Positions 51,749 to 59,818 of a stretch of DNA of 64,000 nucleotides are shown here, one piece after another. The notes beneath the pieces were generated by a model. It did no database searches. It was not told where the DNA came from and saw only the letters and a list, made by a program, of their open reading frames with translations. This DNA comes from Streptomyces carminius (lineage in GTDB: Bacteria; Actinomycetota; Actinomycetes; Streptomycetales; Streptomycetaceae): positions 1-64,000 of the forward strand of contig NZ_PGGW01000052.1 of NCBI RefSeq assembly GCF_002794255.1. Direction: 5' to 3'. The position numbers were made by a program, and so were the translations under genes. Numbering within the stretch: the stretch's first letter is position 1; the number at the start of each line of letters is the position of its first letter.

Positions 51749-53308
51749 GTGCCACGTGGCGACGGACGACTCAACCACGACCTGCTCCCGGGTGAGAAGG
51801 GCCCCCAGGACGCCTGCGGCGTCTTCGGTGTCTGGGCCCCGGGAGAAGAGGTCGCCAAGCTCACCTATTTCGGGCTGTACGCGTTGCAGCACCGGGGACA
51901 GGAGTCCGCGGGAATCGCTGTGAGCAACGGCTCGCAGATCCTCGTCTTCAAGGACATGGGCCTGGTCTCCCAGGTCTTCGACGAAACCTCGCTGGGTTCC
52001 CTGCGGGGCCACATCGCGGTGGGCCACGCCCGCTACTCGACGACCGGCGCCTCGGTGTGGGAGAACGCCCAGCCCACCTTCCGGGCCACCGCGCAGGGCT
52101 CGATCGCGCTGGGCCACAACGGCAACCTGGTCAACACCGCCGAACTGGCCGAGCTGGTCGCGAAGCTCCCCAGCAGCGGCGGCCGGGCCAACCGGGTCGC
52201 CGCCACCAACGACACCGACCTGGTCACCGCGCTGCTGGCGGGCCAGGTGGACGAGGACGGCAAGCCGCTGACCGTGGAGCAGGCGGCGCCCGGCGTCCTG
52301 CCGAAGGTCAAGGGCGCCTTCAGCCTCGTCTTCATGGACGAGCACACCCTCTACGCCGCCCGCGACCCGCAGGGCATCCGCCCGCTGGTCCTCGGCCGGC
52401 TGGAGCGCGGCTGGGTGGTGGCCTCCGAGACGGCCGCCCTGGACATCGTCGGCGCCTCCTTCATCCGGGAGGTCGAGCCCGGCGAGCTGATCGCCGTCGA
52501 CGAGGACGGGCTGCGTTCCCAGCGGTTCGCGGAAGTGAAGCCGAAGGGCTGCGTCTTCGAGTACGTGTACCTGGCGCGGCCCGACACCGACATCGCCGGC
52601 CGCAACGTCTACCTCTCCCGGGTGGAGATGGGCCGCCGGCTGGCCGCCGAGGCCCCGGCGGAGGCGGACCTGGTCATAGCGACCCCGGAGTCCGGCACCC
52701 CCGCCGCGGTCGGCTACGCCGAGGCCAGCGGCATCCCCTACGGCAGCGGTCTGGTCAAGAACTCCTACGTCGGCCGGACCTTCATCCAGCCCTCGCAGAC
52801 CATCCGCCAACTCGGCATCCGCCTCAAGCTCAACCCGCTCAAGGAGGTCATCCGCGGCAAGCGCCTGGTGGTCGTCGACGACTCGATCGTCCGCGGCAAC
52901 ACCCAGCGCGCCCTGGTGCGGATGCTGCGCGAGGCGGGTGCGGCCGAGGTGCACGTGCGGATCAGCTCCCCGCCCATCAAGTGGCCCTGCTTCTTCGGCA
53001 TCGACTTCGCCACCCGCGCCGAGCTGATCGCCAACGGCCTGTCGGTCGAGGAGATCGGCACCTCGCTGGGCGCGGACTCGCTGGCGTACATCTCCCTGGA
53101 CGGCATGGTCGAGGCGACCACCATCGCCAAGCCGAACCTGTGCCGGGCCTGCTTCGACGGGGAGTACCCGATGGAGCTGCCGGACCCGGGACTGCTGGGC
53201 AAGCACCTGCTGGAGACCGAGACGGCCGAACCCGCCGGCGCCGACCCGGACGGCGTGCGGAGCCTGCTCGGGGGTCCGGGTGCGGCCGACGCGCTGCGCA
53301 GGCCCTGA
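51749..53308 (+). CDS. purF: Amidophosphoribosyltransferase
   Basis: A 519-residue enzyme for the first committed step, PRPP + glutamine to phosphoribosylamine. The nucleophile is Cys23 (DACGVFGVWAP), so a 22-residue propeptide is expected to be removed. HGNLVN-type loop, NDTDLV and the PRPP loop VVVDDSIVRGNTQRALV are present, as are Cys residues near the C-terminus typical of the Fe-S class (CFFGIDF; LCRACFDGEYP). TAGACT (51736-51741) 8 bp before GTG 51749 suggests a leaderless message. Confidence 0.98.
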   Translation: MPRGDGRLNHDLLPGEKGPQDACGVFGVWAPGEEVAKLTYFGLYALQHRGQESAGIAVSNGSQILVFKDMGLVSQVFDETSLGSLRGHIAVGHARYSTTGASVWENAQPTFRATAQGSIALGHNGNLVNTAELAELVAKLPSSGGRANRVAATNDTDLVTALLAGQVDEDGKPLTVEQAAPGVLPKVKGAFSLVFMDEHTLYAARDPQGIRPLVLGRLERGWVVASETAALDIVGASFIREVEPGELIAVDEDGLRSQRFAEVKPKGCVFEYVYLARPDTDIAGRNVYLSRVEMGRRLAAEAPAEADLVIATPESGTPAAVGYAEASGIPYGSGLVKNSYVGRTFIQPSQTIRQLGIRLKLNPLKEVIRGKRLVVVDDSIVRGNTQRALVRMLREAGAAEVHVRISSPPIKWPCFFGIDFATRAELIANGLSVEEIGTSLGADSLAYISLDGMVEATTIAKPNLCRACFDGEYPMELPDPGLLGKHLLETETAEPAGADPDGVRSLLGGPGAADALRRP

Positions 53309-53396
53309 GCAGCCGCCCCCGGCCGTTCCCGGCCCCGTCAGCCTCCCCGCCGTCAGCTCTCCGCCGGTCCCCGCCGGCCCCGCACAGAGGAAGACC

Positions 53397-54503
53397 ATGA
53401 CCTCCACCGACTCACCCGACCCCGCCGCCGGCCCGGCCGAGGCCGGTCCGGGTGCGAGCTACGCCGCCGCCGGAGTGGACATCGAGGCGGGCGACCGCGC
53501 CGTCGAACTGATGAAGGAGTGGGTGCGGAAGGCCCGCCGCCCCGAGAGCGTCGGCGCGCTCGGCGGCTTCGCCGGCCTCTTCGACGCCTCCGCCCTCAAG
53601 CGCTACGAGCGTCCGCTGCTGGCCTCGGCCACCGACGGGGTGGGCACCAAGGTCGCCGTCGCCCAGAGGATGGACGTCCACGACACCATCGGCCACGACC
53701 TGGTGGCCATGGTCATGGACGACCTGGTGGTCTGCGGCGCCGAGCCGCTGTTCATGACCGACTACATCTGCGTGGGCAAGGTCCGACCCGAGAAGGTCGC
53801 GGCGATCGTCAAGGGGATCGCCGAGGGCTGCGTACTGGCCGGCTGCGCGCTGGTCGGCGGCGAGACGGCCGAGCACCCGGGACTGCTGGGCCCCGACGAG
53901 TACGACGTGGCGGGCGCGGGCACCGGGGTCGTCGAGGCCGACGGGGTGCTGGGCGCCGAGCGCATCCGCACGGGTGACGTGGTCGTCGCGATGGCGTCCA
54001 GCGGGCTTCACTCCAACGGGTACTCGCTGGCGCGGCACGTGTTCTTCGACCGGGCCGGCTGGGCGCTGGACCGCCATGTCGAGGAGTTCGGCCGGACGCT
54101 GGGCGAGGAACTGCTGGAGCCCACCCGGATCTACTCGCTGGACTGCCTGGCGCTGCTCCGCGCCACCGAGGTGCACGCCTTCTCGCACATCACCGGCGGC
54201 GGGTTCGCCGCCAACCTCGCCCGGGTGATCCCGGAAGGGCTGCGCGCCACCGTGGACCGCGCCACCTGGAGCCCGGCGCCGGTCTTCCGCACCGTGGGCG
54301 AACTCGGCCGGGTGGCGCGGGCGGAGCTGGAGCGGACCCTCAACATGGGCGTCGGCATGGTCGCCGTCGTACCGCCGGAGTCGGTCGGGGCCACGCTGGA
54401 GCTGCTGGGCGAGCGCGGGGTGGACTCCTGGGTCGCCGGCGAGATCACCGGACGGGGCGAGGGCGCCGCGGCGGTGGAGCTCACCGGGGACTACGCCGGC
54501 TGA
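53397..54503 (+). CDS. purM: Phosphoribosylformylglycinamidine cyclo-ligase (AIR synthetase)
   Basis: A 368-residue enzyme for step 5, FGAM to AIR. Landmarks are SYAAAGVDIEAGDRAVELMK, LLASATDGVGTKVAVAQRM, MVMDDLVVCGAEPLFMTDY, LVGGETAEHPG and HITGGGFAANLARVIP. It follows purF by 88 bp with AGAGGA before the ATG. It may be cotranscribed with purF. Confidence 0.98.
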   Translation: MTSTDSPDPAAGPAEAGPGASYAAAGVDIEAGDRAVELMKEWVRKARRPESVGALGGFAGLFDASALKRYERPLLASATDGVGTKVAVAQRMDVHDTIGHDLVAMVMDDLVVCGAEPLFMTDYICVGKVRPEKVAAIVKGIAEGCVLAGCALVGGETAEHPGLLGPDEYDVAGAGTGVVEADGVLGAERIRTGDVVVAMASSGLHSNGYSLARHVFFDRAGWALDRHVEEFGRTLGEELLEPTRIYSLDCLALLRATEVHAFSHITGGGFAANLARVIPEGLRATVDRATWSPAPVFRTVGELGRVARAELERTLNMGVGMVAVVPPESVGATLELLGERGVDSWVAGEITGRGEGAAAVELTGDYAG

Positions 54504-54545
54504 GCGGGCGGCCGGACCGGCCGGTCCGGCCGCCCGCTCAGCCGG
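54496..54545 (+). terminator. Perfect 25-bp inverted repeat at the purM stop codon
   Basis: Bases 54496-54520 and 54521-54545 are exact reverse complements with no loop base between them. The arms start CCGGCTGAGCGG, so the purM TGA (54501-54503) is inside the stem. It repeats the layout seen at 23112-23172 with a different sequence. It very likely terminates purM. Confidence 0.88.
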
Positions 54546-54562
54546 GACGCCGGAGAAGGACC

Positions 54563-54593
54563 AAAACCCGGTCCGGCGGAAGCCGGACCGGGT
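54563..54593 (-). terminator. Intrinsic terminator of the DUF3073 gene
   Basis: ACCCGGTCCGGC (54566-54577) and GCCGGACCGGGT (54582-54593) pair around GGAA; on the minus strand TTTTGG follows. This is a standard intrinsic terminator, 44 bp after the DUF3073 stop. Confidence 0.9.
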
Positions 54594-54637
54594 GATGATC
54601 GATGTGAGACCGGTGTACTCGGTGACGGACGACGGCG

Positions 54638-54910
54638 TCAGGCGCGACGTCGGTGGTGCGACGGAGAGGGAGACCGGGAGTCGACCGAATGGTCGGCGCC
54701 CTCGGAATCCTCGTCGTCGTTGTACAGCTCCGCGTACTTGGCGTACGGGTCGTCCAGCTCATCGTCCTCGAACCGCTCGCCGTTCGGCGGTTGGTTCGCT
54801 GTCGATGCGCCCAGCTCCTCAGCCAGGCGTGCAAGATCAGTCCCGCCGCTGTTGTACTTCAGCTGGCGGGCGACCTTTGTCTGCTTGGCCTTGGCCCGGC
54901 CGCGCCCCAT
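54638..54910 (-). CDS. DUF3073-family protein
   Basis: A 90-residue actinobacterial protein with the invariant start MGRGRAKAKQTKVARQLKYNS and a charged, disordered C-terminus (ERFEDDELDDPYAKYAELYNDDEDSEG). No function is known. Its position beside purM is typical of Streptomyces. GAGGGGG precedes the ATG. Confidence 0.93.
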   Translation of the reverse strand: MGRGRAKAKQTKVARQLKYNSGGTDLARLAEELGASTANQPPNGERFEDDELDDPYAKYAELYNDDEDSEGADHSVDSRSPSPSHHRRRA

Positions 54911-55347
54911 GGCTCGACCCCCTCAACGACGGGGCTCAACGGCCCCAGAGTCTTGACACGCGTTCATGATGCGGAGCGGACCCTCGATGCGATCGAGAGA
55001 CCGTCCGTGGTGCTTCAACGGTACCTGCTTCCGTCGCCCTACGGTACGCCGCCCGCACGACACGGCCGGTGCGGGCACCGTCCGGCGACCCTTTCCTCGC
55101 TGGTCAGTGCCGATTTTATCTTCTGTCCCGCCGGTCACCCGCCAAGGGGTGGTGAGGGATGTCTCCCGCACGGTCCACTACTGTACGTGATGAACCGTGA
55201 GACTCAGCGTCAACAGGCCGTGCGGAACCGGCCGCCGGGCCCGGTGCGGGGAACGGGTGTACGGATCCGGCCGCGGTACGGGTGCCGGCGGCCGGGCGCA
55301 CCGGGCGCCGGGGTCGGGTGCCGGGAGCCGGAGCCGGGCCGCCGGGG
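54911..55347. other. 437-bp region between DUF3073 and valine dehydrogenase
   Basis: No protein gene is convincing here. TACTGT at 55179-55184 is 6 bp before an ATG (55190), as in leaderless Streptomyces genes, but the frame that follows is Arg/Gly/Pro-rich and runs antisense into the dehydrogenase gene. A transcript from this site would be antisense to that gene's 3' end. The DUF3073 promoter should be near 54950-54990 on the minus strand. Confidence 0.45.
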
Positions 55348-56550
55348 TCAGGCGCCGGGCCGCCGGGTCCGCCGGGCCTCGGCCATCCGCTGCTCGGCGA
55401 TGCGGTCCGCCGCCACCGCCGGCGGCACCCCGTCGGCCGCGGCGCGCTCGAAGATCGAGAGCGTGGTGTCGTGGATCTTCTCGGCCTTTGCCTTCGCACG
55501 AGCGAAGTCGAAGCCGTGGAGCTCGTCCGCCACCTGGATCACGCCGCCGGAGTTCACCACGTAGTCGGGCGCGTAGAGGATGCCCCGGCCGGCGAGGTCC
55601 TTCTCGACCCCCGGGTGGGCGAGCTGGTTGTTGGCCGCGCCGCAGACCACCCTCGCCGTCAGCACCGGGACGGTCTCGTCGTTCAGCGCGCCGCCCAGCG
55701 CGCAGGGCGCGTACACGTCGAGCCCCTCGGTGCGGATCAGCGCGTCGGTGTCGGCCACCGCCGTCACCTCCGGGTGCGCGGCGCGGATCCGCTCCACGGC
55801 CTCGGCCCGCACGTCCGTGACCACGACCTCGGCGCCGTCCTCCAGCAGGTGCTCCACCAGGTGCCGGCCGACCTTCCCGACGCCGGCGACGCCGACCCGG
55901 CGGCCGCGCAGCGTGGACTCGCCCCACAGGTGCCGCGCGCTGGCGCGCATGCCCTGGAAGACGCCGAAGGCGGTGAGCACCGAGGAGTCGCCCGCGCCGC
56001 CGTTCTCGGGGGAGCGGCCGGTGGTCCAGCGGCAGGTGCGCGAGACCACGTCCATGTCCCGCACGTAGGTGCCCACGTCGCAGGCGGTGACGTAGCGGCC
56101 GCCCAGGGAGGCGACGAAGCGCCCGTAGGCCTCCAGCAGCGCCTCGCTCTTGAGCTGCTCCGGGTCGCCGATGATCACGGCCTTGCCGCCGCCGTGGTCC
56201 AGCCCGGCGAGGGCGTTCTTGTACGACATGCCGCGGGCCAGGTTGAGTGCGTCCCGCAGGGCGGCCTCCTCCGGGTCCGCCTCGGTGGCGTACGCGTGGA
56301 ACCGGGTGCCGCCCAGGGCCGGTCCCAGGGCGGTGGAGTGGACGGCGATGACGGCCTTCAGGCCCGTCTCGCGGTCCTGGCAGAGCACCACCTGCTCGTG
56401 GCCGCCCTGCTCGGAGTGGAACAGGGTGTGCAGGGCGGTGGCCGAGGGACTCGCGGTGCTCGCGGTGTTGGTGGTGCGCTCGGCGCTCGATGCCTGTCCG
56501 TGTCCGTGTTCGCGGACGTGGTCGCCGGCGGCGGGACGTACGTCAGTCAC
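55348..56550 (-). CDS. vdh: Valine (leucine-type) dehydrogenase
   Basis: A 400-residue amino-acid dehydrogenase of the Glu/Leu/Phe/Val family. The catalytic region is [19 protein letters not shown] with the active Lys; the cofactor loop is [18 protein letters not shown]. The [21 protein letters not shown] and [12 protein letters not shown] stretches match Streptomyces valine dehydrogenase. It deaminates branched-chain amino acids, feeding acyl-CoA precursors. The N-terminus is about 40 residues longer than needed for the fold. AGGAG lies about 9 bp before the GTG. Confidence 0.93.
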   Translation of the reverse strand: MTDVRPAAGDHVREHGHGQASSAERTTNTASTASPSATALHTLFHSEQGGHEQVVLCQDRETGLKAVIAVHSTALGPALGGTRFHAYATEADPEEAALRDALNLARGMSYKNALAGLDHGGGKAVIIGDPEQLKSEALLEAYGRFVASLGGRYVTACDVGTYVRDMDVVSRTCRWTTGRSPENGGAGDSSVLTAFGVFQGMRASARHLWGESTLRGRRVGVAGVGKVGRHLVEHLLEDGAEVVVTDVRAEAVERIRAAHPEVTAVADTDALIRTEGLDVYAPCALGGALNDETVPVLTARVVCGAANNQLAHPGVEKDLAGRGILYAPDYVVNSGGVIQVADELHGFDFARAKAKAEKIHDTTLSIFERAAADGVPPAVAADRIAEQRMAEARRTRRPGA

Positions 56551-56885
56551 GGTGGTGACTCCTGTATGTCGCGGAGGGGATGCCCTTCCAGCATCCCCCG
56601 CTTGTGGCGGGAGGATACGGGCGGGCCGGATGGCATGAGAGTACGGCCTGGGCGCCCCCGGGAGTACCGGGGTGCGGCCGCGGTGCAGTTGCGGTGCCAG
56701 GATCAGGGTATTGAACTGCCCTTGTCCCGCTCCTGCCCGTCTCCTGCCCGCCCCCGACGGTCCCAGTCCGCCCCGGTCCGTTCCGATCCGCACCGATCCG
56801 CACCGATCCGCGCCAATCTGCACCAATCCATCCGAGTAAGCCCCGGTCCGCCGTCTCCGGCCGACCGCTCCAGGAGGAAGAACCC
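56551..56885. other. 335-bp divergent region with decamer repeats
   Basis: This region holds the promoters of the dehydrogenase and the gene at 56886. About four tandem copies of a CCGATCCGCA-like decamer span 56780-56830. Minus-strand and plus-strand -10 elements are not clear. Confidence 0.55.
56780..56830. repeat. Tandem decamer repeat (CCGATCCGCA-like)
   Basis: Repeats read GTTCCGATCCGCACCGATCC and continue with CGCACCGATCCGCGCCAATC and CACCAATCC. Unit length is 10 bp, close to one helical turn, so bound proteins would face one side. The function is unknown. Confidence 0.7.
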
Positions 56886-57749
56886 GTGGTCACTACTCCG
56901 GTGGTCGTCCCGTACGCGTCCTATCTGCGGGTCTACGAACCACTGGCCGCCTTCCCCGAGCCGGAGCGCTCGCACTGGGCCCGCTACGCCCGGCGCGAGC
57001 ACCTGCCCGGCGCCCAGGACGAGCTGCGCCGCTCGCTGGCCGGCCTGGTGCCGGTGCCGCCGGTGGTGGTGCCGGTGCGCGAGAGCGCGGACGCCTTCGT
57101 CGCCGAGGCGGACGGGGTGCTGTGCGTGTGCCCCTGGCGGACCCGGCTGCGCGGCTGGCTGGCGCTGGGACGGCTCGGCGGCGAGCTGCCGCCGCCGGTG
57201 CTGGACACCGCGGTGCCGCCGGTGGTGCGCCGGGAGGCCGCCGCGGACTACGAGCGCTGGCGGGAGCGCAACCCGGACGCCCGGCCGTGGATCCGCTCGG
57301 CGGCCTGGCACGTCCCCATCCGCTGGTTCGTGCTCTTCGCCGACGAGGAGCGCGAGTACGGCAAGGGGGAGGGCGGTGGTCTCGGCAGTGCTCCGGAGGG
57401 CGGCGGCCTCGTGCTGCGCTACCGCACCCCGATGGTGCAGGCCCGGCGGCGGCTGGCCCGCGGGCTGAGGGTGCTGCGCGAGGAGCTGGAGGACAGTCCG
57501 CTGGTCGACGGCCTGGTGGACGTGGGGCGGTGGCTGGAGGAGTTCCACCCCCGCTCGCTGGTGGAGCTGGACTACGGGGGACTGGTGTATACCCTCTCCG
57601 AGGAGGAGCTCGCCGCGGACCACTCCGCCGCCGACACCGCGGAGGGCCTGGCGGCACTGCGCGAGGGGGACGCCGCCCGGGCCGGCGCCGTGTACGAGCG
57701 GCTGTCCGACCGCTGGCGCGCCGTACGGCAACGGGGACTGGCCAGTTGA
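56886..57749 (+). CDS. Conserved hypothetical protein upstream of bldC
   Basis: A 287-residue soluble protein that I place as the usual neighbour of bldC in Streptomyces, without known function. It starts [29 protein letters not shown] and ends with [55 protein letters not shown]. Trp-rich middle ([17 protein letters not shown]). AGGAGGAA lies 8 bp before the GTG. Confidence 0.85.
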   Translation: MVTTPVVVPYASYLRVYEPLAAFPEPERSHWARYARREHLPGAQDELRRSLAGLVPVPPVVVPVRESADAFVAEADGVLCVCPWRTRLRGWLALGRLGGELPPPVLDTAVPPVVRREAAADYERWRERNPDARPWIRSAAWHVPIRWFVLFADEEREYGKGEGGGLGSAPEGGGLVLRYRTPMVQARRRLARGLRVLREELEDSPLVDGLVDVGRWLEEFHPRSLVELDYGGLVYTLSEEELAADHSAADTAEGLAALREGDAARAGAVYERLSDRWRAVRQRGLAS

Positions 57750-58224
57750 GGACCGGTCGGAAGCCGGTGGAGGATCCGTTCCGGCCGGAGTCCGGCCGAA
57801 GCTTTGGCCCGTGCGTGACGGAAAGCACTGGCAAGGGTCTTGCTCCGAAGACCACCTCTCGTGTCAAAATAGGACAAGGAGTCCGGAGAGGGCTTCATCC
57901 GTCCAACTAAGGTCGGATCCATCGGTATTGCGCTTTGCTCGGGGAGCCTGGGGAGCTCTGCTCACGTTGTAACCGATCGTCACGATGGTGTGACTGTCCG
58001 TTATGGCATGGTCCATCGGCTTCCGTCGAGGTTGGCCACCTGAGAGGGCAATTCCGTCGGTTTGGCCGACGTGGCTGGACAGATGGTGTAGTTGTAGTGC
58101 CGAGGACAAGCCGTTCGTCCTATAACCGACTCGGCCCGCGCCTGCCATTTCGGGCAACGCGGGTCAAGGTGCAGAATTTAGAGGAAAGAACCGTGATGGT
58201 TCGGTTCTCCCGAGGAGGCCGCTC
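57750..58224. other. 475-bp bldC promoter/leader region
   Basis: No gene lies here. Visible are a terminator-like stem CGGCCGGA-G-TCCGGCCG (57782-57798), a dyad GTCAC-GATGGT-GTGAC (57979-57994), an AT-richer tract (58130-58200) and a small dyad GAACC-GTGAT-GGTTC (58188-58202) just before the bldC ribosome site. The long leader fits a developmentally controlled gene. Confidence 0.55.
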
Positions 58225-58431
58225 ATGACCGCTCGCACCCCTGATGCCGAGCCGCTGCTGACCCCGGCTGAGGTTGCCACCATGTTCCGTGTGGACCCGA
58301 AGACGGTCACACGCTGGGCCAAGGCCGGCAAGCTCACGTCCATCCGCACGCTCGGAGGACACCGCCGTTACCGCGAGGCGGAGGTGCGCGCCCTGCTGGC
58401 GGGTATCCCGCAGCAGCGCAGCGAGGCCTGA
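58225..58431 (+). CDS. bldC: Developmental transcriptional regulator BldC
   Basis: A 68-residue MerR-like DNA-binding protein without an effector domain. LLTPAEVATMFRVDPKTVTRWAKAGKLTSIRTLGGHRRYREAEVRALLAGI is the canonical BldC sequence. BldC holds back the onset of development in Streptomyces and binds head-to-tail on direct repeats. CGAGGAGG lies 5-7 bp before the ATG. Confidence 0.97.
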   Translation: MTARTPDAEPLLTPAEVATMFRVDPKTVTRWAKAGKLTSIRTLGGHRRYREAEVRALLAGIPQQRSEA

Positions 58432-59143
58432 CCAACCCCGCACAACCCCGCACAACGGGCGAACCGGGACCCCCATCCCGCCAACTCGTCCCGCACAGCA
58501 CCATCAGCACCATCTGTCGGGCCGGTGTCCCCCACGCGGCCTGAACTTCGATCGCGCTGGGCTCCGCCGGGCCCGGCGCGATCTCCTGTGTCCGGAGGGC
58601 CTTTCCGGCGGGGCGGCCGACCCCGTCCCGCAGCCCGTTCCGGCGCCGGCCCAGACCCCGTTCCCGGACCTGTCCGGGGCCGGGGTTCGGTGTTTCCCGG
58701 GGCTGTTCGGTCGTCAACAGGCCGGTCTCCGGGCGGTGTTGGGCAGTGGCCGAGACCTTTCCCGGGGCCGGGAAAGCCGGGTGGGACATGTGAGGAAGAC
58801 GCCGGGGAAGTGCCGTGGGACAGCAGTGCAATGGCACATATTAAATTTGGCATGGGCTGGAAGGTGGCGGATTCCCTTCTTCGGCCATCCGATTCGGTGA
58901 CACCCGTCACATCGCAGGCGTCTTGCCCGTGGTGGCTAACGTACGGTAGTGGGAAATAAGTGCATGACGTACCCCTCACCGCCCGGTGGACCCGGACCGG
59001 GACACGGAAGGGGGTGCGGACCGGACGGGGCCGCCACCCGGTTCGGGTTTCGGCCGGGTCCGGCCCGCACTCGTTTCCGTCGCTCGACGTCCGGCCGTGA
59101 ACGGTCCGGTGGCTTCCGGGACCGGTTCGCGTCCACCGGACGG
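58432..59143. other. 712-bp gene-free region downstream of bldC
   Basis: I see no supported gene in this long gap. It has a perfect 9-bp hairpin (58757-58776), an AT-rich island (58831-58860, ACATATTAAATTTGG), a dyad GTGAC-ACCC-GTCAC (58897-58910) and a possible promoter around TTGCCC (58923). A short peptide or RNA gene cannot be excluded. Confidence 0.5.
58757..58776. terminator. Perfect 9-bp hairpin, no U tract
   Basis: CTTTCCCGG-GG-CCGGGAAAG is an exact stem with two central bases, 325 bp after bldC. It may end a long bldC transcript or one from the AT-rich island. The assignment is weak. Confidence 0.4.
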
Positions 59144-59374
59144 TCAGGCCGGGGCGCCGTCCACGGCACCGGGCCGGCCGCCCGGTTCCGTCCCCGGGTG
59201 CGGCGTCCCCGGGCGCGGCCCGGGGAACTCGTCCGCCGGCTCCGTCGCCAGCCGCTGCAGCCGGTGGCAGACGGGGCACTGGCGGGTCAGATGGCCGTAG
59301 CGGGCCGCCGCCGACAGATGCGCTCTCAGCAGTGCCCGTGTCTCGTGCCGTGGACGTCCCGAAGTCGTCGGCAT
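59144..59374 (-). CDS. DUF6274-like small protein with a CxxC pair
   Basis: A 76-residue protein: RHETRALLRAHLSAAARYGHLTRQCPVCHRLQRLA, then a Gly/Pro-rich tail. The CPVCH motif suggests metal binding. It resembles the Streptomyces DUF6274 family as I know it; function unknown. AAGGAGGTG is an almost perfect ribosome site 8 bp before the ATG, which fixes the start at 59374. Confidence 0.8.
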   Translation of the reverse strand: MPTTSGRPRHETRALLRAHLSAAARYGHLTRQCPVCHRLQRLATEPADEFPGPRPGTPHPGTEPGGRPGAVDGAPA

Positions 59375-59552
59375 GGCGCCCACCTCCTTGCAGGAGAGGT
59401 ACCCGCGGTCTGTCGGGCCGTCAAGACGGCCCGCAGCGGCGGGCGGTGGGAACGGGCCGGAACGGACGGGCCGTGAGACGGCGGGAGACACCCGGGCGCC
59501 CGGAGAAGGCGCGGAGAAGACACGGAAGGGTGCGGAAGGCGCGCGGAACGGC

Positions 59553-59587
59553 CGAAGGCCCGGATCCACGAGGGAACCGGGCCTTCG
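59553..59587 (-). terminator. Terminator of tRNA-Asp
   Basis: CGAAGGCCCGG (59553-59563) and CCGGGCCTTCG (59577-59587) pair perfectly over 11 bp around a 13-nt loop, directly after the tRNA on the minus strand. No long U tract. Confidence 0.8.
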
Positions 59588-59593
59588 TACTGC

Positions 59594-59666
59594 GGTCCTG
59601 ACGGGATTTGAACCCGCGGCCTCCACCTTGACAGGGTGGCGAGCACTCCAAACTGCTCCACAGGAC
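59594..59666 (-). tRNA. tRNA-Asp (anticodon GTC)
   Basis: The minus strand folds into a cloverleaf: acceptor GTCCTG/CAGGAC, D-arm AGCAGTTTGGAGTGCT, anticodon stem CCACC/GGTGG with loop CTGTCAA (GTC), and T-loop TTCAAAT. No CCA is encoded; the discriminator reads C. It lies between the DUF6274-like gene and hrpA. Confidence 0.92.
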
Positions 59667-59818
59667 CTTGAGTCGCAGCCGGATGTCCTGAGCTGCGAGA
59701 AGGACTCTACAGCAGCCCGGGGCCGCGGCGCGAACTCACTTACCGTGGCGGCCTTGCCACAGCTCATGCCACGCGCCGGGCCGCGGCCCGCGGCCCGTGC
59801 CGTGGCGGACGGCCGCCG

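Noticed and set aside
55190..55564. Leaderless protein gene after TACTGT
   Set aside because: The frame is Arg/Gly/Pro-rich, mostly antisense to the dehydrogenase, and shows no codon-position pattern of its own. Kept only as a possible antisense transcript.
59594..59666. tRNA-Asp as an integration site
   Set aside because: No integrase gene and no repeated tRNA 3' end is found in the window.
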